From positions 8,225 through 72,224 of the forward strand of contig CAJUSA010000012.1 in the NCBI GenBank assembly GCA_910589015.1: a stretch of 64,000 nucleotides of DNA, given 5' to 3'. Under the pieces are notes generated by a model, which was not told the DNA's origin, searched no databases, and was given only the letters and a program-made list of their open reading frames with translations. The translations under genes were made by a program, and so were the position numbers. This DNA comes from an uncultured Christensenellaceae bacterium. Its GTDB lineage: Bacteria; Bacillota; Clostridia; Christensenellales; Borkfalkiaceae. Positions 1 to 8,065 of this stretch are shown piece by piece. Within the stretch, counting starts at the first letter, position 1, and each line of letters opens with the position of its first letter.

Positions 1-1
1 G

Positions 2-535
2 GGCAACGGCGTCAAAAAGGACATGAAAAAAGCGATCGAGCTCTATCAAAAGGGCGTTGAGCTGGGCAGTCTCGACGCGATGTTCAACCTCGGCAACGTG
101 TATGCGTTCGGCAAAGGCGTAAAACGCGACGAAGCTCTTGCCGTGCAGTATTACGCGCAGGCGGCGCAGAGCGGGCATAAAGAGGCGCAGTTTAATTTCG
201 CGCAGTTCCTGAGCGAGGGCAGGGGCGTGGAACAGGACGAAGAAGCGGCTGCCTTCTGGTATTTAGAGGCGGCAAAGCGCGGCGATTCCGACGCGCAATT
301 TCAAGTCGGCGTTATTTATTTGCAGGGCGAAGGCGTGGAAGAGGATCCCGAGCAGGCGGTGTTCTGGTTCCGCAAAGCGGCGGCGCAGGGCGATTCCGAC
401 GCGTTTTATCTGCTCGGCAAGTGTTACGAAGAGGGGCTGGGCGTCGAGGCAGACCGCAACGAGGCATACGAATGGTATTCGCGGGCGGCGGCGCAGGGCG
501 ACAGTCGGGCGAAAAAAGCGCTGAAAAAGTTATAA
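2..535 (+). CDS. Sel1-repeat protein, 5' end outside window
   Basis: The open frame runs in from the left edge: codons before the first internal ATG (position 23) already spell a Sel1 motif (GNGVKKD), so the true start lies upstream. The visible 178 codons are about four to five tandem repeats of roughly 36 residues of the form LG..Y..G.GV..D..KA..WY.KAA..G. Sel1-like repeats are TPR-related alpha-solenoids that usually serve as protein-protein interaction scaffolds; no catalytic domain is visible. Only 6 nt separate it from the next, longer Sel1 gene, so the two are probably co-transcribed. Partner and cellular role cannot be told from the sequence. Confidence 0.85.
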   Translation, partial: GNGVKKDMKKAIELYQKGVELGSLDAMFNLGNVYAFGKGVKRDEALAVQYYAQAAQSGHKEAQFNFAQFLSEGRGVEQDEEAAAFWYLEAAKRGDSDAQFQVGVIYLQGEGVEEDPEQAVFWFRKAAAQGDSDAFYLLGKCYEEGLGVEADRNEAYEWYSRAAAQGDSRAKKALKKL

Positions 536-541
536 AAAACA

Positions 542-2113
542 ATGGAACAGTTTGAAAACGGCGACGGGATCATAAAATTTTATTACCGTCCGCAGGAAGA
601 GCGGCAGGAAACGGGCGAACCGCCTGCCGACGGTTTGGCGCGGGAAAGCGCCGACGCGCTGTGCGACCGCGCCGCGCAGCGTTACGAAGAGGGCGACGAA
701 GCGCAAGCCGTTAAGCTCTGGTTTGCCGCCGCGGAAAAAGAACACGCCCATGCGCAGTACTGTTTGGGCATCTGCTTTCTCGAAGGCATCGGCGTCGAAC
801 AGGACTATGGCGAGGCGGCGGCCCGGTTCGGGCAGTCGGCCATGCAGGGCAACCCGTATGCGCAGTATAACCTTGCCATGTGTTACGAGCAGGGGGTCGG
901 CGTAAAAGCCGATCGCGATGCGGCGTTCGAATGGTATTCCAAGGCCGCCGAGCAGGACCATGTACGCGCCGAATACCGTCTGGGCATGTGTTATAAAGAA
1001 AATCCCGCGCTCGAATTAGCCGCGAATAAGGCGGTTTACTGGCTGTCGCAGGCGGTGCAGCAGGATTACACGCCCGCGTTTTACAGCTTGGGCGAATGCT
1101 ATGCCGAAGGGTTCGGCAAGCAACAAAACATGCGGGAAGCGCTCGTTCTCTTCGAAAAGGCGGCGGATCGCGGCTACTTGCCTGCGGTGCACAAACTCGG
1201 CGTCTGCCGCGAAGAGGGCACGGGCGTGCCGCAGGATCTTGCCGCGGCGGTCGGCATTTATGAACGGGCGGCGCAAGAGGGCTACGCCCCGTCGAAATAC
1301 GCGCTTGCAAGGCTTACGGAAAACGGCACGGGGATCGAAAAGGATCTTGCCGCGGCGGTAAAACTCTACGCCGAGGCGGCGGAGGACGGCTACCCCGCCG
1401 CGCAGAACGCTTACGGTTGGTGTTTCGTCGTCGGAAAGGGTGTAAAAACCGATTTGTGCGAGGCGGCAAGGTGGTTTCAACGCGCCGCAAAGCAAGGCGA
1501 TATGCGCGCGCAGTACAATCTTGCCATGTGTTACGAAGAAGGGCACGGGTTGCGGCAGAATACCGAAAAAGCCTTTTATTGGCACAAACAAGCCGCCGAA
1601 CAGGGCGACGACCGCGCGCAGTTGCATCTGGGCTGGGCGTATCAGGTCGGCAACGGCGTTGCGATCGACGGCGAACGGGCGTATTACTGGTTGCAACACT
1701 CGGCGCAGCAGGGCAACGCACAGGCGATGAGCGATCTGGGGTACTGTTATTACAACGGCATCGGCGTAAAAAAGAACAAGGCGGAAGGCTTCCGCTGGTA
1801 TCTCAAAGCGGCGGAAGAGAAGAATGTCATGGCGGTTTATAACGTGGCATGTAGTTACCGCCACGGCGACGGCGTCAAAAAAGACACTCGCAAGGCGGCG
1901 GAATGGTACGAAAAGGCGGCGGCGCTCGGCATGACCGACGCAATGGTCGGGCTGGGTTATCTTTACGAACGCGGCAAAGGCGTCAAAAAAGATGTGTTAC
2001 AGGCGGAAAAATGGTACCGTCAGGCGCTCGAACACGGCGAAGAGGGCGCGGAATGGCTGTTGCAGCGCAAAAAATTCGTAAAAGCGTTGCAACGGATAAA
2101 AGACCGACGGTGA
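542..2113 (+). CDS. Sel1-repeat (TPR-like) protein, 523 aa
   Basis: About twelve consecutive Sel1 repeats start near residue 40 and fill the protein almost to the C terminus; the first ~40 residues are acidic and not repetitive. There is no signal peptide or membrane segment, so a cytoplasmic scaffold is likely. The ATG lies 6 nt after the stop of another Sel1 gene and has no clear Shine-Dalgarno, suggesting translational coupling. The two genes look like a local duplication of one repeat family. Family knowledge supports a protein-interaction role; the specific partner is unknown. Confidence 0.85.
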   Translation: MEQFENGDGIIKFYYRPQEERQETGEPPADGLARESADALCDRAAQRYEEGDEAQAVKLWFAAAEKEHAHAQYCLGICFLEGIGVEQDYGEAAARFGQSAMQGNPYAQYNLAMCYEQGVGVKADRDAAFEWYSKAAEQDHVRAEYRLGMCYKENPALELAANKAVYWLSQAVQQDYTPAFYSLGECYAEGFGKQQNMREALVLFEKAADRGYLPAVHKLGVCREEGTGVPQDLAAAVGIYERAAQEGYAPSKYALARLTENGTGIEKDLAAAVKLYAEAAEDGYPAAQNAYGWCFVVGKGVKTDLCEAARWFQRAAKQGDMRAQYNLAMCYEEGHGLRQNTEKAFYWHKQAAEQGDDRAQLHLGWAYQVGNGVAIDGERAYYWLQHSAQQGNAQAMSDLGYCYYNGIGVKKNKAEGFRWYLKAAEEKNVMAVYNVACSYRHGDGVKKDTRKAAEWYEKAAALGMTDAMVGLGYLYERGKGVKKDVLQAEKWYRQALEHGEEGAEWLLQRKKFVKALQRIKDRR

Positions 2114-2134
2114 TACAAAGGAAGGTTTTTACCC

Positions 2135-2677
2135 ATGCTGTTTGCGGCGCTGCGTTTTTATAAAGATCAGAATCTGGCGGACAGGCTCTATTGGTATGTT
2201 TCGGATTTTCCCGTGAAGGAAGGGGACAAGGTCTTTGCACCCGTGGGCGCGCGCGACCGCGTGCAGAAGGCGATCGTCGAACGGATTATGCATGCCGACG
2301 AATCGAACGCCCCTTACGACGTCGCGCTTGTCAAACGGCTTTGCGCTCTTTGCGGCGCGGAAAGTTTTGAAATCGGCAGTCTGCGCGTGCGCGATCTTGG
2401 CGGCATTGCTTACGACGAACGGCACTATACCCGCTTTTCCCGTCTGGCATTCTGCGAGCGGGCGGAACCGCTCACGGCGCAGGAACTCGATCTTGTGCAG
2501 CATGCGGGATACGACGGCGTGCTGTATCCCGATGACGGGCCGGAAAATATCGTTTCATGCGAACGCGTATTGCTTGTCGGGCGGAATGCGGCCGAAGCGG
2601 CTCGGAAAATTATTTTTGCTGCGCGCGGCGAGAGCGAAGAAGAACGCTTTGTTGCGCTGGCGCGGCGGCTGACGTAA
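2135..2677 (+). CDS. hypothetical protein, 180 aa
   Basis: A real gene by codon use and by a purine-rich ribosome site (AAGGAAGG near 2118) before the ATG. It is not recognised. Residues 25-50 (FPVKEGDKVFAPVG...) resemble a small beta-barrel of the kind that begins PriA-like proteins, and an aromatic/acidic stretch near residue 125 (GYDGVLYPDDG) is distinctive. No signal peptide or membrane helix. It follows the Sel1 gene by 21 nt and precedes the asparaginase gene by 17 nt in the same direction, so it is probably in one operon with them. No function is assigned. Confidence 0.6.
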   Translation: MLFAALRFYKDQNLADRLYWYVSDFPVKEGDKVFAPVGARDRVQKAIVERIMHADESNAPYDVALVKRLCALCGAESFEIGSLRVRDLGGIAYDERHYTRFSRLAFCERAEPLTAQELDLVQHAGYDGVLYPDDGPENIVSCERVLLVGRNAAEAARKIIFAARGESEEERFVALARRLT

Positions 2678-2694
2678 AGACGGAAGGTGATAAA

Positions 2695-3672
2695 ATGAAA
2701 AAGATACTCATGATTGCAACGGGCGGCACGATCGCCTCGAAAAACGTAGGCGGGGGGTTGCAGCCCGTCATCTCTTCGGGCGATCTTCTGAACCATGTGC
2801 CCGAAATCGCGGCGAAGTGTAACGTAAAAACCATTCAGCCGTTCAACCTCGACAGCACTAATCTGGCGCCCTGCCGTTGGCTGGAATTAGCGCGCATCGT
2901 CGAAGAAAACTATGAGCGTTTCGACGGATTTGTCATCACGCACGGCACGGATACCATGGCGTACACCGCCGCCGCGCTCTCTTATCTCATACAGCACAGC
3001 CCCAAACCCGTCGTGCTCACGGGGTCGCAGAAGTCGGTCTATCTGCGCGATACCGACGCGCGCAATAATCTATACGACGCTTTTTCCTTTTGCGCGGACG
3101 AACATGCCTGCGGCGTGCACGTCGTGTTCGACGGCAGCGTCATTCTGGGCACGCGCGCAAAAAAAACGCGCACGAAGAGCTATAACGCGTTCTCGAGTAT
3201 CGATTACCCCGAAATAGCGATCGTGCGCGACGGCGAACCGCTTTATTATATTCACGAAGAAAAGGCGAAGGCGCCGCTCTTTTATCATAAGCTGAACGAG
3301 CGTGTGTTCGTGCTCAAACTCGTTCCCGGCGTTTCGCCCGATATCTTCGACTGGCTGGAAAAAAATTGCGACGGGCTGGTCGTCGAGTCGTTCGGTTCGG
3401 GCGGTTTGCCCGACTACGGCGACGGCGCGTTCTTCACCCGCCTGAAATCCTTTTTAGCGAAAGGCAAAAGCGTCGTATTTACGACGCAGGTCGAGCGCGA
3501 AGGCAGCGCGCTCGATAAATATGCCGTGGGCAAGCGTATTTTCGAATGCGGAACAACGCTCGAAGCCCGCTCGATGACGCTCGAAGCCACGGTGACGAAA
3601 CTCATGTGGGCGCTTGCGACGGATAACGTAAACGGTAATTTTACCAAACCGATCGCAAACGATATCCTTTAA
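2695..3672 (+). CDS. ansA: L-asparaginase (type I-like)
   Basis: Hydrolyses L-asparagine to aspartate and ammonia. Seen: the first threonine motif ATGGTIAS at residues 8-15, the second motif HGTDTMAYTAA carrying the catalytic Thr-Asp pair, and TGSQ before the Arg-Asp-Asn segment (DTDARNN) of the family. Length is 325 aa, normal for asparaginases, with no signal peptide, which favours the cytoplasmic type I form. An in-frame extension to 2557 exists, but the ATG at 2695 has a GGAAGGTGA ribosome site and begins directly with the conserved MKKILMIATGG sequence. The gene ends four bases inside the convergent MazF-like gene. Confidence 0.92.
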   Translation: MKKILMIATGGTIASKNVGGGLQPVISSGDLLNHVPEIAAKCNVKTIQPFNLDSTNLAPCRWLELARIVEENYERFDGFVITHGTDTMAYTAAALSYLIQHSPKPVVLTGSQKSVYLRDTDARNNLYDAFSFCADEHACGVHVVFDGSVILGTRAKKTRTKSYNAFSSIDYPEIAIVRDGEPLYYIHEEKAKAPLFYHKLNERVFVLKLVPGVSPDIFDWLEKNCDGLVVESFGSGGLPDYGDGAFFTRLKSFLAKGKSVVFTTQVEREGSALDKYAVGKRIFECGTTLEARSMTLEATVTKLMWALATDNVNGNFTKPIANDIL

Positions 3673-4022
3673 CTTGTCTGCTCGGCAAAACCCAGACTGA
3701 TCAAAATCGCCTTGTTGACGCGCGACATGGTGGCGGGCGGCAGCTCGCCGATGCGCGCCATCAGGCGTTTTTTGTCGATCGTGCGGATCTGTTCGAGCAG
3801 GATCACGGAATCCTTGGCAAGCCCGTAGGCATGCGGCAGCTCGATATGCGTAGGCAGACGCGCTTTGTTGATCTTGCTCGTCACGGCGGCGGCGATCACG
3901 GTCGGCGAATACTTGTTGCCCGTATCGTTCTGCACAACGAGCACGGGGCGCACGCCGCCTTGTTCGCTACCCACGACGGGGGATAAATCGGCAAAATACA
4001 ATTCACCTCTTTTTACTACCAT
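3669..4022 (-). CDS. MazF/PemK-family endoribonuclease (NdoA-like)
   Basis: 117 aa with the MazF fold signature: VKRGELYFADLSPVVGSEQGG at the N terminus, RPVLVVQND, then the TSK and LPTHIEL strands and QIRTIDKKRL. These match the Bacillus NdoA/MazF group, sequence-specific mRNA interferases. GAGGTGG lies a few bases before the ATG. In Bacillota the antitoxin gene normally lies immediately upstream; here nothing recognisable as an antitoxin is found in the ~500 bp upstream, which hold repeats. Its 3' end overlaps the asparaginase stop by four bases. Either the antitoxin is elsewhere or the protein has become a stand-alone RNase. Confidence 0.9.
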   Translation of the reverse strand: MVVKRGELYFADLSPVVGSEQGGVRPVLVVQNDTGNKYSPTVIAAAVTSKINKARLPTHIELPHAYGLAKDSVILLEQIRTIDKKRLMARIGELPPATMSRVNKAILISLGFAEQTS

Positions 4023-4176
4023 ATACCACCTCTTTCGTGAGCGCCTCCATAAGATATTTTATGTATCGGCGCCCGCTTTTTGTTATCGATTGTTCCCCGA
4101 TAAGCGGCAGAATATACTTGTTTGTTCGGGTTCGTTTTTGTCGTTTTGCGCGGAAACGTTCTTCCGTGCGGTAGTT

Positions 4177-4367
4177 TGTCATTCCGAGCGAAGTCGAGGA
4201 ATCCCGCTTGCGGAAAAGACCCTTCGGCTACGCTCAGGGTGACAATACGGTGCAAGGGGGGAAGCGGCTCAGGGTGACAAAAGAGGCTCGGGGTAAAAAA
4301 CGGCGCACGGACAAAACGGGCGAAGGGGGTGGCCAACATGTCATTCCGAGCGAAGTCGAGGAATCTC
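4177..4367. repeat. two REP-like repeats
   Basis: Near-identical copies of TGTCATTCCGAGCGAAGTC followed by GAGGAATC lie at 4177-4204 and 4339-4367, separated by CTCAGGGTGACA fragments. The same element recurs at 24162, 39924 and, inverted, at 46385 and 46489. No protein-coding gene is supported in the 4023-4426 stretch; reading frames crossing it are repeat artefacts. Confidence 0.85.
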
Positions 4368-4426
4368 GGCAAACAGAATGCCGCCGTAAATTTCTCAAAT
4401 AATTTGTTCCATATGCCGAAAAACCT

Positions 4427-4455
4427 TTGACAAGCATCAAAAAAAATGCTATCCT
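4427..4455 (+). promoter_or_regulatory. rpsO promoter
   Basis: TTGACA at 4427-4432 and TATCCT at 4450-4455 with a 17-bp spacer. The spacer carries GCAT...ATGC arms. Transcription would start near 4462, giving a leader of about 77 nt. Confidence 0.75.
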
Positions 4456-4538
4456 TATAGGGTCGTTTGCGAGGAATTGCGCTCTCCACGCATCTCTTGG
4501 CAAATCGAGACAAAAAATCCATAGGAGGATAAATGTAA

Positions 4539-4793
4539 ATGGAAAAACAGGAAATCATTCAGAAGTTTGCTTCGCACGAGGGCGACACGGGTTCCCCCGA
4601 GGTTCAGATCGCGCTTTTGACCGAGCGTATCAACCACCTCAACGAGCACCTCAAAGAGCACAAGCACGACAATCATTCCCGTCGTGGACTTTTGAAGATG
4701 GTCGGTAAACGCCGCGGTCTTTTAGACTACCTCAAAGCCAAAGACATCGAGCGTTACAGAGCCGTTGTCGCGGCGCTCGAACTCAGAAAGTAA
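4539..4793 (+). CDS. rpsO: 30S ribosomal protein S15
   Basis: 84 aa, slightly shorter than the usual 88-89. The S15 signature is complete: DTGSPEVQIALLTERI, then NHLNEHLKEHKHDNHSRRGLL, then LLDYLKAKDIERY. S15 is a primary 16S rRNA binder that nucleates the small-subunit platform. It precedes pnp, the conserved bacterial order. AGGAGG at 4523-4528 lies 10 nt from the chosen ATG; a closer ATG at 4533 is immediately followed by a stop codon. The leader may carry S15 autoregulation as known in other bacteria, but I cannot define the fold by eye. Confidence 0.97.
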   Translation: MEKQEIIQKFASHEGDTGSPEVQIALLTERINHLNEHLKEHKHDNHSRRGLLKMVGKRRGLLDYLKAKDIERYRAVVAALELRK

Positions 4794-4803
4794 AAAAAAC
4801 GGA

Positions 4804-4830
4804 AAGAGCGGTTTCGTCCGCTCTTTTTCT
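4804..4830 (+). terminator. rpsO terminator
   Basis: Stem AAGAGCG / CGCTCTT around a GTTTCGTC loop followed by a T tract. It is expected to separate most rpsO transcription from pnp. Confidence 0.85.
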
Positions 4831-4900
4831 TGTGTATGCAAGCGGAAACATCGCTTCGCCGTCACGGGGCGGCGCGGCAAAGAAATAAGGAGTAAAGGTT

Positions 4901-6997
4901 ATGACACCCAACTACAAAGAATTCAAAACAGTGATCGGCGGCAGAGAAGTCGTCGTGGAAACGGGCAAGTATGCGGAACAGACGAACGGCATGTGCGTCG
5001 TCCGTTGCGGCGATACCGCCGTAATGGTCACCGTGTGCATGTCGGCACAGCCGCGCGACGGCATGGATTTCTTCCCCCTGCAAGTCGACTACGAAGAGAA
5101 GATGTTTGCCGTCGGTAAAATCCCTGGCGGGTTCAAGCGCCGCGAGGGCAGAGCGAGCGATAAGGCGATTTTAACGGCGCGCTTGATCGACCGCCCCCTG
5201 CGTCCGCTCTTCCCGAAGGGGCTTTTCAACGACGTCGTGGTCATTGCAACCGCGCTTTCCGTTGAACCCGATATCGCTCCCGAACCGCTCGCCATGATCG
5301 GTTCTTCCATCGCCTTGGCGGTTTCCGATATTCCCTGGGCAGGTCCCACGGGTTCGGTCGTCGTCGGTTTGGTGGACGGGCAGTACGTCATCAACCCCGA
5401 TGCCGCGCAGCGCGAAAAGAGCACCATTCACCTCAATCTTGCGGGCACGAAAGACGCGATCCTCATGATCGAGGCGGGCGCGGACGAAGTGACCAACGAA
5501 GAGATGGTCGGCGCCATCATGTTCGGACATCAGGAAATCAAAAAGATCTGCGCGTTTATCGAGGACAAGATCGTTCCCGCTGCAGGCAAACCCAAAAAAC
5601 AGATCGAGCTTTACCATATTCCCGAAGAGATCGACAACGCCGTCCGCGCGTTTGCGGGCGAGAAAATCGACTGGGCGATCGAAACGTTCGACCGTCAGGA
5701 ACGCGAAGCGCGTCAGGCGCAGGTCGAAGAAGAAATCCTTGCGCACTTTGCGGAAATCTATCCCGACAACAAGCGCGAGATCAAAGACAGCGTTTATTAC
5801 CTCACCAAAGAAAAGGTGCGCGCGAAGATCTTCGATAAGGGGATCCGCCCCGACGGAAGAGGTTTGAAGGACGTGCGCCCGATCTGGTGCGAACGCCACC
5901 CCCTGCCCCGCGTGCACGGCAGCGCGATCTTCACGAGAGGGCAGACGCAGACGCTCACGACCTGCACGCTCGCCATGCTTGCCGAGGCGCAGAAGCTCGA
6001 AGGGCTGGACGACGAAACGGCAAAACGTTATATGCACCAGTACAACTTCCCCGGCTACTGCACGGGCGAGGCAAAGGCGCTCAGAAGCCCCGGCCGCCGC
6101 GAGATCGGCCACGGCGCGCTCGCAGAACGCGCGCTCGTTCCCGTCATTCCTTCCGAACAGGATTTCCCTTACGCGATCCGCGTGGTAAACGATATTCTCT
6201 CTTCGAACGGCTCGTCGTCGATGGCGTCGGTCTGCGGTTCGACGATGGCGCTCATGGACGCGGGCGTGCCCATCAAAGCGCCCGTGGCGGGCGTTGCCAT
6301 GGGGCTGATCAAAAATCAGGAAACGGGCGAATTCCGCGTGCTGACCGATATTCAGGGTCTTGAGGATTTTCTCGGCGATATGGACTTTAAGGTCGCGGGT
6401 ACGACGAACGGCATCACCGCCATTCAGATGGATATTAAGATCAAAGGTATTTCCGAAGAGATCATGCACACGGCAATCGAGCAGGCGAACGAGGGCAGAC
6501 AGTTCATTCTCTCGAAGATGCTCGAATGCGTGCCCGAAGTTGCGCCCGAAATGAGCCAATATGCGCCCCGCATCATTTCCTTCCACATCGATCCCGAAAA
6601 AATCGGCGACGTGGTGGGCAAGCAGGGCAAAGTCATCAATTCCATTATCGCGGAAACGGGCACAAAGATCGACATCGAGGACGACGGCACGGTGTGCATC
6701 GCGTCTTACGGCGATCCCGAGGCGGCGAAACGCGCGAAAGCGATCGTCGAGAGCATCGTGCGCGATCCCGAAGTGGGCGACATGTTTATCGGCAGAGTTG
6801 TGCGTATTCTTTCGACCATGGGTGCGTTCGTCGAGTTTGCCCCCGGCAAAGACGGCATGATCCACATTTCGAAGATGGCGGACCGCCGTATCGAGAAGGT
6901 CGAGGACGTGCTCTCGGTGGGCGACGTCGTCAAGGTCAAGATCATCAAGATCGGCGAAAAGGGCATCGACTTCAAACTGCTCGAAAAAATGCAGTAA
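4901..6997 (+). CDS. pnp: polyribonucleotide nucleotidyltransferase (PNPase)
   Basis: 698 aa, full family length. Order of domains: first RNase PH-like (residues ~10-140, with FKRREGRASDKAILTARLIDR), alpha linker, second RNase PH (~310-540, FPGYCTGEAKALRSPGRREIGHG, the phosphate and catalytic segment), KH domain (~555-610, GDVVGKQGKVIN) and S1 domain (~620-690, GDMFIGRVVRIL). It degrades RNA 3'->5' by phosphorolysis and is a core component of RNA-decay complexes. Start chosen at ATG 4901 behind AAGGAGTAAAGG. The position after rpsO is conserved in many bacteria. Confidence 0.98.
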   Translation: MTPNYKEFKTVIGGREVVVETGKYAEQTNGMCVVRCGDTAVMVTVCMSAQPRDGMDFFPLQVDYEEKMFAVGKIPGGFKRREGRASDKAILTARLIDRPLRPLFPKGLFNDVVVIATALSVEPDIAPEPLAMIGSSIALAVSDIPWAGPTGSVVVGLVDGQYVINPDAAQREKSTIHLNLAGTKDAILMIEAGADEVTNEEMVGAIMFGHQEIKKICAFIEDKIVPAAGKPKKQIELYHIPEEIDNAVRAFAGEKIDWAIETFDRQEREARQAQVEEEILAHFAEIYPDNKREIKDSVYYLTKEKVRAKIFDKGIRPDGRGLKDVRPIWCERHPLPRVHGSAIFTRGQTQTLTTCTLAMLAEAQKLEGLDDETAKRYMHQYNFPGYCTGEAKALRSPGRREIGHGALAERALVPVIPSEQDFPYAIRVVNDILSSNGSSSMASVCGSTMALMDAGVPIKAPVAGVAMGLIKNQETGEFRVLTDIQGLEDFLGDMDFKVAGTTNGITAIQMDIKIKGISEEIMHTAIEQANEGRQFILSKMLECVPEVAPEMSQYAPRIISFHIDPEKIGDVVGKQGKVINSIIAETGTKIDIEDDGTVCIASYGDPEAAKRAKAIVESIVRDPEVGDMFIGRVVRILSTMGAFVEFAPGKDGMIHISKMADRRIEKVEDVLSVGDVVKVKIIKIGEKGIDFKLLEKMQ

Positions 6998-7015
6998 ATC
7001 TACCTTTACGAAAGA

Positions 7016-7047
7016 AAAATCCCGCCTGCGTTGCGGGATTTTTTTGC
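7016..7047 (+). terminator. pnp terminator
   Basis: AAATCCCGC / GCGGGATTT stem with a short CTGCGTT loop and a run of seven T. Confidence 0.9.
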
Positions 7048-7065
7048 ACGGCGCGGATATTTTTA

Positions 7066-7094
7066 TTGACAAATCGGCGCAAGTAGTTTATGAT
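7066..7094 (+). promoter_or_regulatory. promoter of the exporter-hisC operon
   Basis: TTGACA (7066-7071), 17-bp spacer, TATGAT (7089-7094). Start of transcription near 7101, 23 nt before the first ATG. Confidence 0.8.
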
Positions 7095-7123
7095 AAAAAG
7101 CACTGAAAAAGGAGGAAACGCCT

Positions 7124-8065
7124 ATGTGGTGGGAAGTAATAACCGACGCGCTGTTGGATACCGTTAAGCTGTTTCCCTTCCTTTTTCTTTTGTATATTCT
7201 CATCGAGCTCATGGAACACAACACGCGGATCGGCAAGCCCGGCGGCAAGCTCATGGGCAAAGCCGCGCCCGTGCTCGGCGCGGCGACGGGACTTGTGCCC
7301 ATGTGCGGTTTTTCGGTCATGGCGGCAAAGCTGTACGAACGCCGTCACCTCACGGTCGGAACGCTGCTTGCCGTGTTTATCGCAACAAGCGACGAGGCGT
7401 TTTTCGTTTTGCTGATTTCGTCTATGGGCTGGCTTGAAAAGCTCTATTCTATTCTGGCGCTGTGCGGCGTGAAAATCGCGCTCGGCGCGGCGGTGGGATA
7501 TCTTGCCGATTTGCTCTTCCGCAAACAGAAGGCGCTCAAACCGCTCGAACCGCCCGTAGAACATAACCATGCCGGCGGGCATGATCATGAAGAACATGAC
7601 CACGATCATGCGCACGAGGGCGAGCTGACCGTCTGCGAGCATAAAGAGGGGCGCAAGAGCGTGCTGTCGCTTTATTTCGTATCGCCGTTGCTGCATGCGC
7701 TCAAAATCGCCGCGTTTATCCTGTTGTTTAATTTAGCCTTCGGGTTTTTGGTTTTCGGCATCGGGGAAGAGCGCGTAACCGAATTTTTACAGGGCGCGGG
7801 GTATTGGTATCAACCGCTTGTCTGTTCGATCGTGGGGCTTATTCCGAACTGTGTTTCGAGCGTGGCGCTCGCCGAAGTCTATGCCGTGGGCGGCATTGCG
7901 TTCGGCAGTTTCGCGGGCGGACTGATCGCCAACGCGGGGCTGGGGTATATCGTACTCTTCCGTAAATCGGTGGGCGTGAAAAAAGCGCTTTGCATCGTAT
8001 TGTTCATGCTGCTTTTGGGTATCGCCGCAGGCTATGCGGGCAATGCGATCGGGTTACTGTTATGA
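7124..8065 (+). CDS. putative 10-TM heavy-metal/manganese exporter
   Basis: 313 aa integral membrane protein with two halves of about five helices. The halves carry related motifs: GLVPMCGFSVMAAKLYERR near residue 60 and GLIPNCVSSVALAEVY near residue 240, typical of the ArsP_2-type (DUF2899) exporters often labelled putative manganese transporter. Between the halves is a cytoplasmic loop (residues ~145-165) extremely rich in His, Asp and Glu, a plausible metal-binding region. It begins the operon, with AGGAGG before ATG 7124, and its stop overlaps the start of the aminotransferase gene by 4 bp. Metal export is inferred from the family; the actual substrate is not known. Confidence 0.8.
   Translation: MWWEVITDALLDTVKLFPFLFLLYILIELMEHNTRIGKPGGKLMGKAAPVLGAATGLVPMCGFSVMAAKLYERRHLTVGTLLAVFIATSDEAFFVLLISSMGWLEKLYSILALCGVKIALGAAVGYLADLLFRKQKALKPLEPPVEHNHAGGHDHEEHDHDHAHEGELTVCEHKEGRKSVLSLYFVSPLLHALKIAAFILLFNLAFGFLVFGIGEERVTEFLQGAGYWYQPLVCSIVGLIPNCVSSVALAEVYAVGGIAFGSFAGGLIANAGLGYIVLFRKSVGVKKALCIVLFMLLLGIAAGYAGNAIGLLL

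Noticed and set aside
2557..2694. Longer N terminus for asparaginase
   Set aside because: Would overlap the upstream gene and is not asparaginase-like; the ATG at 2695 has a good ribosome site.
4016..4558. 180-aa minus-strand frame over the REP region
   Set aside because: Reads repeated sequence fragments, not protein-like.
5171..7072. 633-aa frame antisense to pnp
   Set aside because: It has no ribosome site and mirrors pnp codons; such long antisense frames are common in GC-biased genes.
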